From the NCBI GenBank assembly GCA_963705525.1, contig CAVPJW010000001.1, forward strand, positions 124,001-188,000: a DNA stretch of 64,000 nucleotides. Reading direction: 5' to 3'. This document shows positions 16,615 to 26,105 of the stretch, piece after piece. The number at the start of each line of letters is the position of its first letter. The stretch's first letter is position 1. Under the pieces are notes generated by a model. That model saw only the letters and a list, made by a program, of their open reading frames with translations, did no database searches and was not told the origin of the DNA. Origin of the DNA: CAVPJW01 sp963705525. GTDB lineage: Bacteria; Acidobacteriota; Vicinamibacteria; Vicinamibacterales; CAVPJW01. Both the position numbers and the translations under genes were made by a program.

Positions 16615-16956
16615 ATGCACGAGTATTCGATCGTCCAGGCCCTTGTCGAACGCGTGGAAATCGAGGCTCGGACGCGGCGAGCCATGGCGGTCAATCGGCT
16701 GTCGGTTCGTATCGGCGAGCTCTCTGGCGTTGAGGTCGATCTCTTGACGACGGCTTACGCGATCTTCCGAGAGCGGACGATCTGTGAACGAGCAGAGCTC
16801 GACCTCGAGGTGGTGCCCGCGCGGTGGGAATGCCCGGATTGCGGTGGCGGGATTGTCCGAGGTGAGGTGCTCGCGTGCCCTTCGTGCGGCGTGCCGGCGC
16901 GTTTGGTCCAGGGAGACGAGATCATGCTCGACAGAATTGAAATGGAGGTGCCCTGA
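16615..16956 (+). CDS. hypA: Hydrogenase nickel incorporation protein HypA
   Basis: The 113-residue protein starts MHEYSIV, where His2 and Glu3 belong to the Ni site. It has the zinc-binding pair CPDCGG and CPSCG in the C-terminal half. It delivers Ni to the large subunit together with HypB. Its stop codon shares the final A with the ATG of hypB (TGATG), a strong sign of coupled translation. Confidence 0.95.
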   Translation: MHEYSIVQALVERVEIEARTRRAMAVNRLSVRIGELSGVEVDLLTTAYAIFRERTICERAELDLEVVPARWECPDCGGGIVRGEVLACPSCGVPARLVQGDEIMLDRIEMEVP

Positions 16957-17681
16957 TGTGCGACACATGCGGATGCGGGGACTCGGAGATCGTTCCGGTC
17001 GCTGTCCACGAGAAGATCCTGGCCGGTAACGATCGCACTGCTGCGCACAACCGCGAGCACTTTCGTGAGCGAGGCGTGGTGGCGATAAATCTCATGGGTT
17101 CGCCAGGCGCCGGCAAGACGGCCATGCTCGAAGCGACGGCGCGGCGTCTTGCGGGCTGCCAGCGGCTCGGGGCGCTCGCCGGCGACTTGGCGACCGAGCA
17201 CGACGCCGACCGCCTCCGTGCGGCCGGGATCACGGCGAAGTCGATCACCACGGGCTCGGCTTGTCATCTGGACGCCGAGATGGTGCACCGCGGCCTCCAT
17301 CACTTCCCGTGGCGCGAATTCGAGTACCTGTTCATCGAGAATGTCGGCAATCTCGTGTGCCCGGCGATCTACGATCTCGGCCAGGCCGCCAATGTCGTCG
17401 CCCTCGCCGTGACGGAAGGCGAAGACAAGCCGTTGAAGTATCCGGTCATGTTCCGCAAAGCCGATCTCGTCCTGATCACGAAGATCGATCTGCTGCCGCA
17501 TCTGCCCGGCGTGCACCTCGAGACGATTGCGGATGCGTTGGCGCGCGTCATGCCGCGCCCGCTCTATGTGCCTGTGTCGGCCCACACTGGAGAAGGCATG
17601 GATCAATGGCTCGAGTGGCTGTGCGGGACTATCGGCGCGCGTCAAGGGACCCTGGCACCGCTCGGCGCTTCGCACCCTTGA
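16956..17681 (+). CDS. hypB: Hydrogenase nickel incorporation GTPase HypB
   Basis: The 241-residue G3E-type GTPase has the N-terminal MCDTCGCGD motif (the high-affinity Ni site of several HypB proteins), a P-loop GSPGAGKTAM, the metal-binding GSACHLDAEMV switch segment, and the base-specifying TKIDLLP. No His-rich nickel store is present. It closes the hydrogenase-maturation operon. The 142-base gap downstream carries no gene. Confidence 0.96.
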   Translation: MCDTCGCGDSEIVPVAVHEKILAGNDRTAAHNREHFRERGVVAINLMGSPGAGKTAMLEATARRLAGCQRLGALAGDLATEHDADRLRAAGITAKSITTGSACHLDAEMVHRGLHHFPWREFEYLFIENVGNLVCPAIYDLGQAANVVALAVTEGEDKPLKYPVMFRKADLVLITKIDLLPHLPGVHLETIADALARVMPRPLYVPVSAHTGEGMDQWLEWLCGTIGARQGTLAPLGASHP

Positions 17682-17823
17682 ACTGCCTCGCCCCGGGGAG
17701 CTCAACCTCGTGAGTCTCACGGTTGACGTTCAAGCGGACCCGCAACCCGATTTTTCATCTGCAGCTGAAAGCATCGACGGCCCGTCCGGCGGATCGTGAC
17801 AGAATCCGTTGTAAGGGCGACTC

Positions 17824-18783
17824 ATGCAGCCAGATGACCTTCAGAAATTGGACCAGCGGCTCGGTCGTGTGCACGCCAAGCAGCGACTCGGCGTCGAAGA
17901 TGATCATGAGGCACAGGTCTTCGGCGGCGGGCTGAACTTCTTTCATCTCGAGAACTGGTATTCGGTGCATTCCGTGATTCGGAATACGCTGAAGCTGACC
18001 GGCCTCTACTGGCGAGGGCTCAGGAACGCCCAGCGCATCGACGTTCGGCAGGTGACCGTCGCCCGTCACGACCTGCCGCCGCTCTTTGACGGATTCACCA
18101 TCCTCCACATCAGCGACCTTCACGTCGACATGAATGCCGTCCAGATGCAGCGGCTCGCTGAAGTATTGCCGCACGTCAGCTACGACCTGTGCGTTCTGAC
18201 CGGAGACTATCGGGGAAAGACGTTCGGTCCATACGACGCCGCGCTCGATGGATTGGAGCGTGTGCGGCGCTGTCTCAGGCCGCCCGTGTACGGCGTGTTG
18301 GGCAACCACGACACGATCCGCATGGTTCCGCGACTGGAGGAGATGGGTATACGCATGTTACTCAACGAATCTGAGGCGATCGCGCGTGGCGATCAACGGA
18401 TCTTTCTCGCCGGCATTGACGACGCCCACTACTACCGGGTCGACAATATTGAAAAGGCGGCGTCCTTGATTCCCGACCACGAGTTCTCGATCTTGCTCTC
18501 ACATACTCCGGAGATTTACCGTCAAGCCGCGCACGCCGAGTTCCGCCTGCTTCTCAGCGGTCACACGCACGGCGGCCAGGTGTGCCTGCCCGGGTCGATT
18601 CCCCTCACGCTGGATTCGGCGCTTCCCAGACGCCTGGGATCGGGGGCCTGGAAATACCACAATATGAATGGCTACACGTCCGTGGGCGTGGGATCAAGCA
18701 TCGTTCCCGTCCGCTTCAATTGTCCTCCCGAGATTAGCCTCCATCAGTTAAGACACTCCCCAGTCCCGGGTCTCTCTCAATAG
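17824..18783 (+). CDS. YaeI-like metallophosphoesterase
   Basis: The 319-residue protein holds all calcineurin-like dimetal motifs in order: HISDLHVD (about 97-104), GDYRG, GNHD (about 161-164), LSHTPE and GHTHGGQ (about 243-249). A basic N-terminal segment of about 80 residues has no clear signal peptide. Similar proteins hydrolyse phosphodiester or pyrophosphate bonds of lipid or nucleotide substrates; the substrate here is unknown. Its 3' end overlaps the convergent CarS-like gene by 7 bases. Confidence 0.88.
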   Translation: MQPDDLQKLDQRLGRVHAKQRLGVEDDHEAQVFGGGLNFFHLENWYSVHSVIRNTLKLTGLYWRGLRNAQRIDVRQVTVARHDLPPLFDGFTILHISDLHVDMNAVQMQRLAEVLPHVSYDLCVLTGDYRGKTFGPYDAALDGLERVRRCLRPPVYGVLGNHDTIRMVPRLEEMGIRMLLNESEAIARGDQRIFLAGIDDAHYYRVDNIEKAASLIPDHEFSILLSHTPEIYRQAAHAEFRLLLSGHTHGGQVCLPGSIPLTLDSALPRRLGSGAWKYHNMNGYTSVGVGSSIVPVRFNCPPEISLHQLRHSPVPGLSQ

Positions 18784-19265
18784 GGCCGATCGCGAACATG
18801 CCAGGCGTACAGCACGCGCGACAGCAGCATCTCACCAATCATGAAGGCCGAGACAATCGCCGCGATATCGAGAAGCGTCAATGACAGCAGCTGACGGGAA
18901 AGCAGAAGGGGCAATAAGGATTCCGGAATCTGATCCACACCGGTTGCCCGACTGCTCGCAGCGAGTTTCATCCGGCGCTTCACGAAACTCGAGAGCATAT
19001 CGCCGGCCATTGAGGCGCTTCCCACAAGCGCCCCTGTCCACCATCCCAGACCGAGCAGAGCACCGGATACGGTCGTCGCGACAATCGAGAACAGGAGGCC
19101 ACGCACCGTTTTCGACGAACCGAGCAGCGGTTGCCCATCAGCACATCTCAAGCCCCGGTCGATCGGGGACGCAAGAATATTGCCCGCGAGCTTCTTCGCC
19201 AGGACCGGCACGCCATTCGCAACCGTCAAGAGACTCAGCAATTTGGCAATCATGAGCGGGTGCAT
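18777..19265 (-). CDS. CarS/DUF46-like CDP-diacylglycerol-type membrane protein
   Basis: About 162 residues from the ATG at 19265 (a TTG 24 bases earlier is in frame). Conserved segments ANGVPVLAKK, SPIDRGLRCADGQPLLGSSKTVRG and GSASMAGDMLSSFVKRR match the CDP-archaeol synthase (DUF46) family, relatives of CDP-diacylglycerol synthase. There are about four membrane helices. Bacterial members are known but their lipid product is generally unproven. Overlapping 3' ends with the metallophosphoesterase are a curiosity; no operon partner lies on its own strand. Confidence 0.75.
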   Translation of the reverse strand: MHPLMIAKLLSLLTVANGVPVLAKKLAGNILASPIDRGLRCADGQPLLGSSKTVRGLLFSIVATTVSGALLGLGWWTGALVGSASMAGDMLSSFVKRRMKLAASSRATGVDQIPESLLPLLLSRQLLSLTLLDIAAIVSAFMIGEMLLSRVLYAWHVRDRPY

Positions 19266-19756
19266 ATATCTCTGACGAGTGTCAGCCAACTTAGCACTGT
19301 TTGGTTACGTGCGCGGCGCGGGGGTCGACGATCCTCCGGCACGCCGTTGCCTATTCGCTTGGACCTGCGTCTATGTCTGCGCGGGGTAACCGAAGTAACA
19401 GCGACGTGCGAAGAGGCGGCACAGCTTTACACAGTCCTCTGGAGTCCCCCTCACAATCCCACGATGGCCAGGTTCGACGACTCGCGAGTCTGAAGAAACG
19501 TTCAGCGGCACCCCCAGACCGCATTCGACGCGGATCCGTGACTGCGGCTAAGCCTCAAGCACGAGTGAGCCACGCATCAGACACCGCCCGATTGAAGCCG
19601 TGTTGGGCCGGTGGCATAGGTCCGGTCCACTGTTTGCATCCGGTCGTCACGAGGCTGTCAGGCGCGGGTACCGCCGGCGGACTTGGAGTGTTGCCAGCGC
19701 CGGCATGCCGAAAATATCGCTCGGGCCGGGGAAAATCCGGCAGTGAGGGCGGGTTG
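19266..19756. other. Control region upstream of the benzoyl-CoA operon
   Basis: About 490 bases separate the divergent CarS-like gene from the first benzoyl-CoA gene. A frame continuous with the dehydrogenase is open across it, but its translation shows no family resemblance. This must hold the operon promoter. I found no convincing consensus boxes or regulator palindrome by eye. Confidence 0.45.
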
Positions 19757-20875
19757 GTGACGGCGAATCGGTCTTCGCAGACGCAAGAATCCCGTCCTGA
19801 CGGTCGAGCAGGCACCGAGGCCCTGGTGGTCCGAGGCCTGCTTCTCACGAGTGCCGGCGAGCTTGAAGTCCGCGAAGTCACGCTGGCCCCACTCGAGTCC
19901 GGCGACGCATTGGTCCGCGTGGCTGGCTGCGGCCTCTGTCATACCGATATCAGCTTCTACACCGGAGCGGTTCGCCCCCGGCACCCGCTGCCGCTGGTCC
20001 TCGGCCACGAGATCGCCGGTACGGTCGAACAGGCTCCGGCTCCGTTCGAGCACCTCACCGGCCGCGCGGTGGTCGTGCCCGCGGTCATACCGTGCGGTCA
20101 GTGCGACCTCTGCCGGGCGGGTCGCGACAACGCCTGCCTCGCGCAAGTCATGCCGGGCAACGACACACACGGTGGCTTCGCCACTCACACCGTCGTACCT
20201 GCGCGCTGCCTGATTCCGCTTCCCTCCGATCTGGCTGGGCATGCGCTGGCCGAACTGTCCGTCGTGGCCGACGCCGTGACGACGCCGTATCAGGCGCTGC
20301 TGCGGGCCGGGGTCGCGCCCGGCGATCTCGTCATCGTCATTGGCGTTGGCGGCATCGGAGTCTTCGCTGTACAGATTGCGCAGTCGATGGGCGCGATCGT
20401 GGCATGCATCGACGTCGATCCGATGAAGCTCGCGCGGGCGTCCGACTTCGGGTGCCGGTGGTACTTCAATCCCCGCGAGTCGGATGGCCGTGCCATCAAG
20501 AACCGCCTGCTCGCGGAGGGCGACATCAGCCCGGCACGCTGGCGAATTCTCGAGATGAGTGGAACCGCCGCCGGGCAGGAATTGGCCTGGACGCTCCTCC
20601 CGACGGCCGGCACGCTCGGCATCGTCGGGTTCACGATGGACAAGCCGAGCATTCGGCTGTCGAACCTCATGGCCCTCGACGCCACCGCCTTCGGGAGTTG
20701 GGGCTGTAGCCCTCGGCATTATCCCGCCGTGCTCGACCTGGTGCTGTCGGGCCGGGTGCAGATTCGGCCGTTCATCGAGTCCCGGTCGCTGATCGAGGGC
20801 CCGGAGCTGTTCAGCGCGCTGAGCGCATCGCACAACGGCGGGCCCTCGCGCCGCGCGATCCTGATACCAGAGTAG
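19757..20875 (+). CDS. had: 6-hydroxycyclohex-1-ene-1-carbonyl-CoA dehydrogenase
   Basis: About 372 residues from a GTG preceded by GAGGGCGGG; a second GTG at 19826 is possible. It is a zinc-type medium-chain dehydrogenase: catalytic CGLCHTD, GHE (Zn ligand), the four-Cys structural zinc lobe CGQCDLCRAGRDNAC, and the NAD fold GVGGIGVF. In the anaerobic benzoate pathway Had oxidises the 6-hydroxy product of the dienoyl-CoA hydratase to the 6-oxo compound. The assignment rests on the MDR motifs plus the fixed order had-oah-dch-reductase here. As an isolated gene it would be called only 'alcohol dehydrogenase'. Confidence 0.88.
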   Translation: MTANRSSQTQESRPDGRAGTEALVVRGLLLTSAGELEVREVTLAPLESGDALVRVAGCGLCHTDISFYTGAVRPRHPLPLVLGHEIAGTVEQAPAPFEHLTGRAVVVPAVIPCGQCDLCRAGRDNACLAQVMPGNDTHGGFATHTVVPARCLIPLPSDLAGHALAELSVVADAVTTPYQALLRAGVAPGDLVIVIGVGGIGVFAVQIAQSMGAIVACIDVDPMKLARASDFGCRWYFNPRESDGRAIKNRLLAEGDISPARWRILEMSGTAAGQELAWTLLPTAGTLGIVGFTMDKPSIRLSNLMALDATAFGSWGCSPRHYPAVLDLVLSGRVQIRPFIESRSLIEGPELFSALSASHNGGPSRRAILIPE

Positions 20876-20889
20876 AGGGGAAGCCGCTC

Positions 20890-21990
20890 ATGGAGCTCAA
20901 AGACCATCGTCTCGTCACACATGGTTCGTATCAGAGCATCCTGTACGAGCGCCGCGTCGCGCACGATATTCACGGCGAGTCGGTGCCTGATTTATTCGAC
21001 GCGTGGATCTGGCTGAATAATCCATCCCAACTGAACAGCTACACGACCGATGCGCTTCGCGAGCTGAACATTGCTTTTCGCGAAGCGTCGCTCGATCGCC
21101 GTGTCGTGTCCGTGGTCCTGACTGGTGTGGGTGACCGCGCGTTCTGTTCCGGTGGCAATACCAGGGAATATGCCGAGTACTACGCGGGGCGCCCGCAGGA
21201 GTACCGCCAGTACATGCGGCTGTTCAACGATCTGGTCACCGGGATTCTGACATGTGACAAGCCGGTCATCAATCGGGTGAACGGACTGCGCATCGCCGGG
21301 GGACAGGAAATGGGCATGGCTTGCGATTTTTCGCTGGCGTCGGATCTCGCCCGCTTCGGACAGGCTGGTCCTCGACACGGCTCGGCGCCGGACGGAGGTT
21401 CCACCGACTTCCTGCATCTGTTCGTCGGCGTGGGACACGCCACCGAAAGCTGCACGATCTGCGAACACTGGTCGGCCTACAAAGCAATTCGGCTCGGCCT
21501 CATCAACCATGTCGAGCCAGTGTTGGCACTCGACGGTCGATTTATCCCAAATCCGATGGTCGTGACCGATCGCTGGACTGACGACCGCGGCCAGATCGTG
21601 TACGGCGAATTCGTTGACCAGGACGAAGCGACGCGAGCAAAGGTGTTGATGAAGACAACCCAGACCGACCTCTCCGGCCTCGACCGCGCGGTCGGGACAC
21701 TGAGCGCGAAGTTGCTGCACACGATGCCCGAGTGCCTCACCAAAACACTCGAGAGCCTGCGAAAGAAGAAGCTGGAACATTGGCAGCGCAATTCGGAGAC
21801 CAATCGGTCCTGGCTGGCGCTCAACATGATGACCGAGGGTCGCGCGGGCTTCCGGGCGTTCAATGACGGCCCGCCCGATTGCCGGGAAGTCAATTTCGTC
21901 GAACTACGGCGCCGCCTGGCGCGGGGCGAGCCCTGGGATGACGAGATGTTTCGCGCGATCGCCCCGCGACGGCAGGAGATCCGCGGATGA
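20890..21990 (+). CDS. bamA: 6-oxocyclohex-1-ene-1-carbonyl-CoA hydrolase (ring-opening)
   Basis: The 366-residue crotonase-type enzyme is the marker for anaerobic aromatic degradation; it hydrolytically opens the ring to 3-hydroxypimelyl-CoA. Diagnostic stretches are AWIWLNNPSQLNSYTT, CSGGNTREYAEYYAGRP, GGQEMGMACDFS, GPRHGSAPDGGSTDFL, CEHWSAYKA and WLALNMMTEGRAGFRAFN. Its length, well above ordinary enoyl-CoA hydratases, and the long C-terminal helical region fit BamA/Oah. It lies 15 bases after had and overlaps dch by 4 bases. This is the strongest single marker of the pathway in the window. Confidence 0.97.
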   Translation: MELKDHRLVTHGSYQSILYERRVAHDIHGESVPDLFDAWIWLNNPSQLNSYTTDALRELNIAFREASLDRRVVSVVLTGVGDRAFCSGGNTREYAEYYAGRPQEYRQYMRLFNDLVTGILTCDKPVINRVNGLRIAGGQEMGMACDFSLASDLARFGQAGPRHGSAPDGGSTDFLHLFVGVGHATESCTICEHWSAYKAIRLGLINHVEPVLALDGRFIPNPMVVTDRWTDDRGQIVYGEFVDQDEATRAKVLMKTTQTDLSGLDRAVGTLSAKLLHTMPECLTKTLESLRKKKLEHWQRNSETNRSWLALNMMTEGRAGFRAFNDGPPDCREVNFVELRRRLARGEPWDDEMFRAIAPRRQEIRG

Positions 21991-22775
21991 CCATCATAAA
22001 GAAAGCATCTCTCGTTCGGCCCGACGTGCGAGATGGCGGCGGCCGGATGCGCCTCGTGCTGGACCGACCGAAGGGCAACATCCTGTCGAGGGAGATGCTC
22101 GAGGCGCTGCGCCGTGCTCTGGTCTCTTCGCCTATCACCCCGGGCGTGAAGCTGCTGACGATCGAGGGGGCCGGGGATCACTTCAGTTACGGCGCCAGCG
22201 TCGAGGAACACACGCCTCAGCTCGTTCGGCCGATGCTGACGGCGCTTCACGGCGTCATTCGCGATCTGCTCGAGGTCGACGCCCCGACCGCCGCGATCGT
22301 GCGCGGGCGATGTCTGGGCGGGGGCTTAGAGATCGCGCTCGCGTGCGACGTGATCTTCGCCGCCGACACGGCGATGCTCGGCGTGCCGGAGATCGGCCTC
22401 GGCGTGTTCCCACCTGCGGCGGCGGCTCTGCTCCCGCTTCGGGTCGGCATTTCCCGGGCGGCTCGCGTTGTGCTGACGGGCGAGGCGCTGTCTGCTCGCT
22501 GGTGGCAGGACGCCGGCCTCATCGACGTGGTTGCACAAGCGAAGGAACTGGATCGTGCGGTCGACACCTGGTTTGCGACCCATCTGGCCGGACGATCGGC
22601 GGCCGCTCTCAGGCACGCCGCGGCCGCTACCCGCGTGGTCACGCGTCACCACCTGGATCGCGCGCTGCCTGAGCTCGAACACCTTTACCTCGATCAACTG
22701 ATGAACACAGATGACGCGCGCGAAGGCATCGCCGCCTTCATCGAAAAGCGGCCACCTCGCTGGAGCGATGCATGA
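21987..22775 (+). CDS. dch: Cyclohexa-1,5-diene-1-carbonyl-CoA hydratase
   Basis: The 262-residue crotonase-family enzyme contains LDRPKGNILS and FSYGASVEEH in place of the usual 'F..GAD' oxyanion loop, a Dch trait, then GRCLGGGLEIALACD and a GVPEIGLGVFPPAAAALL segment. It adds water to the dienoyl-CoA made by the reductase. It starts on the oah stop (ATGA) and its own stop overlaps the first reductase gene, so the pathway enzymes are made from one coupled message. Confidence 0.93.
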   Translation: MTIIKKASLVRPDVRDGGGRMRLVLDRPKGNILSREMLEALRRALVSSPITPGVKLLTIEGAGDHFSYGASVEEHTPQLVRPMLTALHGVIRDLLEVDAPTAAIVRGRCLGGGLEIALACDVIFAADTAMLGVPEIGLGVFPPAAAALLPLRVGISRAARVVLTGEALSARWWQDAGLIDVVAQAKELDRAVDTWFATHLAGRSAAALRHAAAATRVVTRHHLDRALPELEHLYLDQLMNTDDAREGIAAFIEKRPPRWSDA

Positions 22776-23953
22776 ATCTGCTCGATGGGCTGGCAGATGA
22801 GTCTCGAGGTCTTCGGCACGCGAGCCTCGACGACATTCTGGGGATGACCCGGGACCTCGTTGAGGACACAGACTTCCCAACCCTGCGCCGGTGGCGCGAG
22901 GCGGGTGGAAAAGTGCTCGGCCATTTCCAGGTGTACTTTCCGGAGGAAATCGCCCACGCAGGCGGCATGCTGCCGTTCAAGGTGCACGGCGCGCCGATCG
23001 AGGCCAGGCAGGCGGAAGCCCGGTTCGGTTCGTACCTGTGCTCGATCCTCAAGACCTCGCTGGAACTTGCCCTCAGCCATCGGGTCGAGCTGGACATGTT
23101 CGTGACCCATCCCATCTGCGACGCCGCCCGCAACCTCGCGGGCGTGTGGGGACGGAACGTCCAGTACCCCTGTCAGATTCTTTACCTTCCCCAGAATGCC
23201 AACTCGAGCTACGCCGCCAGCTATCTGCGTGACGAGTACGACCGGCTGCGGCGAACCATCGAGGAGATCGGCGGAGTATCGATCACCGAGGATGACCTTC
23301 GGCAGTCCATTCGTGTGTTCAACGAGAACCGACGCCTGCTTCGCCAGTTGTACAGCATCAAGCGCGAGCGTCCCTGGCTCGTAGCCATCGACGAAGCGTA
23401 CGTGCTGATGGCGGCAGGGGGCCTTCTCCCGCGCGAAGAACACAATGCGCTCCTCCACGCGGCGATCGATCGAATTGAGGAACGGACGGCAAGACCTCAG
23501 GATCGGCTGCGGGTCGTCTTCGAGGGCGGATTCTGCGAGCAACCTCCCCTCGACCTCTTGAGAACCATCGGCCAGTTTACTTACGTGGTGGACGATGACT
23601 TGCTTATCGGGCTGCGGTGGATCGAGGAAGACGTGGAGATCGAAGGCGATCCGTTGATGAACCTCGCGACCGCATACCTGGACCATTCGTCATACAGTCC
23701 GGTGCAACACGACCTGCGCAAACCGAAGGAGCAGATGCTGCTGCACCGCATCAAAGGCGCGCATGCCCAGGCGGCCATCGTCACGGCCGCCAAGATGTGC
23801 GAGCCCGGGCTGGACGAACAGGTGGCGTACTCGCGGGCGCTCGACGCGGAGGGCATTCCGTATTTCGTGAGCGAGTTCGAGGAGGGCATGACCAGCTTCG
23901 ATCACCTTCAGATTCAGCTCGAGACGTTCGTTGAGAACGTCCTGTTCGAGTAG
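22772..23953 (+). CDS. bzdN: Benzoyl-CoA reductase, BcrC/BzdN-type subunit
   Basis: The 393-residue subunit belongs to the 2-hydroxyglutaryl-CoA dehydratase D-like family. Together with the next gene it binds benzoyl-CoA and iron-sulfur clusters at the reduction site. Visible features are HFQVYFPEEIAHAGGMLPF, THPICDAARNL, the central Cys in FEGGFCEQPPLDLL, and the terminal AAKMCEPG and YFVSEFEE motifs. The length agrees with BcrC/BadD/BzdN. Gene order and the short activator subunits downstream favour the Azoarcus (bzd) naming, which is a comparison from memory. Confidence 0.93.
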   Translation: MNLLDGLADESRGLRHASLDDILGMTRDLVEDTDFPTLRRWREAGGKVLGHFQVYFPEEIAHAGGMLPFKVHGAPIEARQAEARFGSYLCSILKTSLELALSHRVELDMFVTHPICDAARNLAGVWGRNVQYPCQILYLPQNANSSYAASYLRDEYDRLRRTIEEIGGVSITEDDLRQSIRVFNENRRLLRQLYSIKRERPWLVAIDEAYVLMAAGGLLPREEHNALLHAAIDRIEERTARPQDRLRVVFEGGFCEQPPLDLLRTIGQFTYVVDDDLLIGLRWIEEDVEIEGDPLMNLATAYLDHSSYSPVQHDLRKPKEQMLLHRIKGAHAQAAIVTAAKMCEPGLDEQVAYSRALDAEGIPYFVSEFEEGMTSFDHLQIQLETFVENVLFE

Positions 23954-23976
23954 TGCCCGACAAGGATGCGCCAGCC

Positions 23977-25272
23977 ATGAGCGACGAGCCACGCGCGGAT
24001 AATCCGGTCGGCCGAGGCGCCAGTGATGGCGCGAGGCTGTTTCGTGACTGGTACTCCGCGCTCGGCGGCGCGGCCGAACGCGGCGAGCAGGCCGCCTACG
24101 TGTTCGTCATGGGCAGCCTCGCCGAAGTGCTTCGCGGCTTCGATCTGCACATCATCTTTCCGGAGATCAACTCGCTCCAAACCGCGGTGCGCCGCGTCGC
24201 GCACGAGTATCTGAACGAAGCGGAAGACTACGGCTACTCGCCGGATATCTGCGGGTATGTCAAGGCCGACGTGGCGCTTCAGCTGCGCGGCGGCGATCAT
24301 CCGATGGGGCGGATTCCCCGGCCCTCTCTCGCCGTGCTGACGAATGCCTGCAACACGTACATCAAGTGGGCCGAGATCTGGGAGCGCTTCTATCACATCC
24401 CCATCTTCACCCTCGACGTCCCGGGAAGCCGATCGGCACATGGTCAGACCTGGCCCGGAAACCCCGATTTCGAGCACGACCGCGCCTACGTCGCTCATCA
24501 GATTCAGGAATTGATCGGTCTCTGCGAGCGCGTGACCGGCAGGAAGTTCGACATCGACCGGCTCCGCGCGGTTCTCGGGTACACCAACGACATGACCCGG
24601 AGCTGGCGGGCCGTGCTCGATCTGAACAAGGCGACCCCGGCACCGTTCAACGCGGTGACCGATGCGACGATCTACCTGGGTGTTCTGAACGGACTCCGCG
24701 GGACGCCGGAGGGCGCCGCCTATTTCCGGGATCTTCTGGAAGAGATGACGTACAAGGCGGCGCATGGCCTCGGAACGATCAGGGACGAAAAGTACCGACT
24801 CATCTTCGTCGGCGTGCCTTGTTATCCCATTTTCCGACGCTTCAACGAAATGTTTGCGGAATGGGGCGGCGCGTTCGTGCTCTCCACTTACTTGTGGTTT
24901 GCGTCGGGGGGCATCAATCAGCCGTTTGAGTACGACCTGTCGCGTCCGATCGAGAGCCTCGCCGAGGGAGTGCTCATCAACGTTCGGCAGGCTATGGACA
25001 GCATGTTCTTCCAGGACCAGGCGCTCATCGACGCGATCGATCCGTTTCACATCGACGGCGTCGTCTACCACGCGATCAAGAGCTGCCGGACCGTGTCGAC
25101 CGGGCTGGCCGACAACCGGCGCTCGCTCATGCAGGCTCGCAACACGGCGAGCCTGTTCATCGAGTCGGACATGATGGACAAGCGGGTGGTCTCCGAGGCT
25201 CAGTTGAAGAACCGGATCGACGCGTTCTTCGAAGGCCTGGCGTCGCGGAAAATTGCGGAGCGGAGTGCCTGA
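23977..25272 (+). CDS. bzdO: Benzoyl-CoA reductase, BcrB/BzdO-type subunit
   Basis: About 431 residues from an ATG with AAGGA ten bases upstream; a GTG at 23953 overlapping the previous stop would add 8 residues. It pairs with the preceding subunit: SLAEVLRGFDLHIIFPEINS, CGYVKADVAL, LTNACNTYIKW, the VGVPCYPIFRRFNE segment and a C-terminal KSCRTVSTG. Cysteines in CGY, NAC, PCY and SCR are candidate cluster ligands. The dimer receives two low-potential electrons driven by ATP hydrolysis in the next two subunits. It overlaps the following gene by one base. Confidence 0.93.
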   Translation: MSDEPRADNPVGRGASDGARLFRDWYSALGGAAERGEQAAYVFVMGSLAEVLRGFDLHIIFPEINSLQTAVRRVAHEYLNEAEDYGYSPDICGYVKADVALQLRGGDHPMGRIPRPSLAVLTNACNTYIKWAEIWERFYHIPIFTLDVPGSRSAHGQTWPGNPDFEHDRAYVAHQIQELIGLCERVTGRKFDIDRLRAVLGYTNDMTRSWRAVLDLNKATPAPFNAVTDATIYLGVLNGLRGTPEGAAYFRDLLEEMTYKAAHGLGTIRDEKYRLIFVGVPCYPIFRRFNEMFAEWGGAFVLSTYLWFASGGINQPFEYDLSRPIESLAEGVLINVRQAMDSMFFQDQALIDAIDPFHIDGVVYHAIKSCRTVSTGLADNRRSLMQARNTASLFIESDMMDKRVVSEAQLKNRIDAFFEGLASRKIAERSA

Positions 25273-26105
25273 TGGCGTACGCTGCCGGTGTTGATGTGGG
25301 CTCGACGCAGACCAAAGCCGTCATTGTCGACGAGGAACGGCGAATTGTCGGGCGGTCGCTCATCGACACGGGCGCAAACGTGGTCGTCGCAGCCGAGAAG
25401 GCGTATCAGGCTGCTGTCACCGACGCCGCGATCGACGAGCAGGAGGTCGAGTATGTGATCGGCACCGGCTACGGACGATACCGGGTAACCTTCGGTGACG
25501 AGCAGGTCACCGAGATCAGTTGTCATGGACGCGGCGCCGTCCACATGTTTCCGGGGACGCGCACGGTGGTGGACATGGGAGGGCAGGATACCAAGGCGAT
25601 ACGCGTCAGTCCGACCGGCGAAATCCTCGACTTCTGCATGAACGACAAATGCGCGGCGGGTACCGGACGATTTCTCGGCGCGGTGGCGGCGGCGCTCGAG
25701 ATTCCGCTCGGCGACCTGGGAGCCATGGCCCTGGCTGGAGACAAGCCCGTCAAGATCGCCACCACGTGCACGGTGTTCGCCGAATCCGAGGTCCTGTCCT
25801 GGCTGAGCAAGGGCAAGAAGGTCGAAGACATCCTGCTCGGCGTCCACCGCTCGTCGGCGTCGCGCTCCGTGGGCCTCATTCGCCGGGTGGGTGTCGAGCC
25901 CGAGGTGACTTTCACCGGCGGAGTGGCCCGGAATACAGGTATGGTCCACGTGCTCGACGAAATCCTCGGGCTCCACGTCAATGTGAGTGAGGAATCCCAC
26001 TACATGGGCGCGCTAGGCGCCGCGCTGTTTGCGATGGATCACATCCTGAACTCTCGCGCGCCTGCACGGGCTGCGGTCGCTCCGACCGCGGAGCGGGCGT
26101 CATGA
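25272..26105 (+). CDS. bzdP: Benzoyl-CoA reductase ATPase/activator subunit, BzdP type
   Basis: The 277-residue ASKHA-fold ATPase has GVDVGSTQTKAV, VDMGGQDTKAI, the cluster-bridging cysteine in MNDKCAAGTGRFL, and the second cluster motif TTCTVFAESE, then FTGGVARN. Dimers of such subunits hold one [4Fe-4S] cluster between them and couple ATP hydrolysis to electron transfer. It is much shorter than BcrA/BadF (about 440), which points to the Azoarcus-type complex with two short activators. It is coupled to its neighbours at both ends. Confidence 0.92.
   Translation: MAYAAGVDVGSTQTKAVIVDEERRIVGRSLIDTGANVVVAAEKAYQAAVTDAAIDEQEVEYVIGTGYGRYRVTFGDEQVTEISCHGRGAVHMFPGTRTVVDMGGQDTKAIRVSPTGEILDFCMNDKCAAGTGRFLGAVAAALEIPLGDLGAMALAGDKPVKIATTCTVFAESEVLSWLSKGKKVEDILLGVHRSSASRSVGLIRRVGVEPEVTFTGGVARNTGMVHVLDEILGLHVNVSEESHYMGALGAALFAMDHILNSRAPARAAVAPTAERAS

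Noticed and set aside
19301..19756. N-terminal extension of the benzoyl-CoA pathway dehydrogenase
   Set aside because: The frame is open, but the translation shows no resemblance to dehydrogenases, and the normal protein length is reached from the GTG at 19757.
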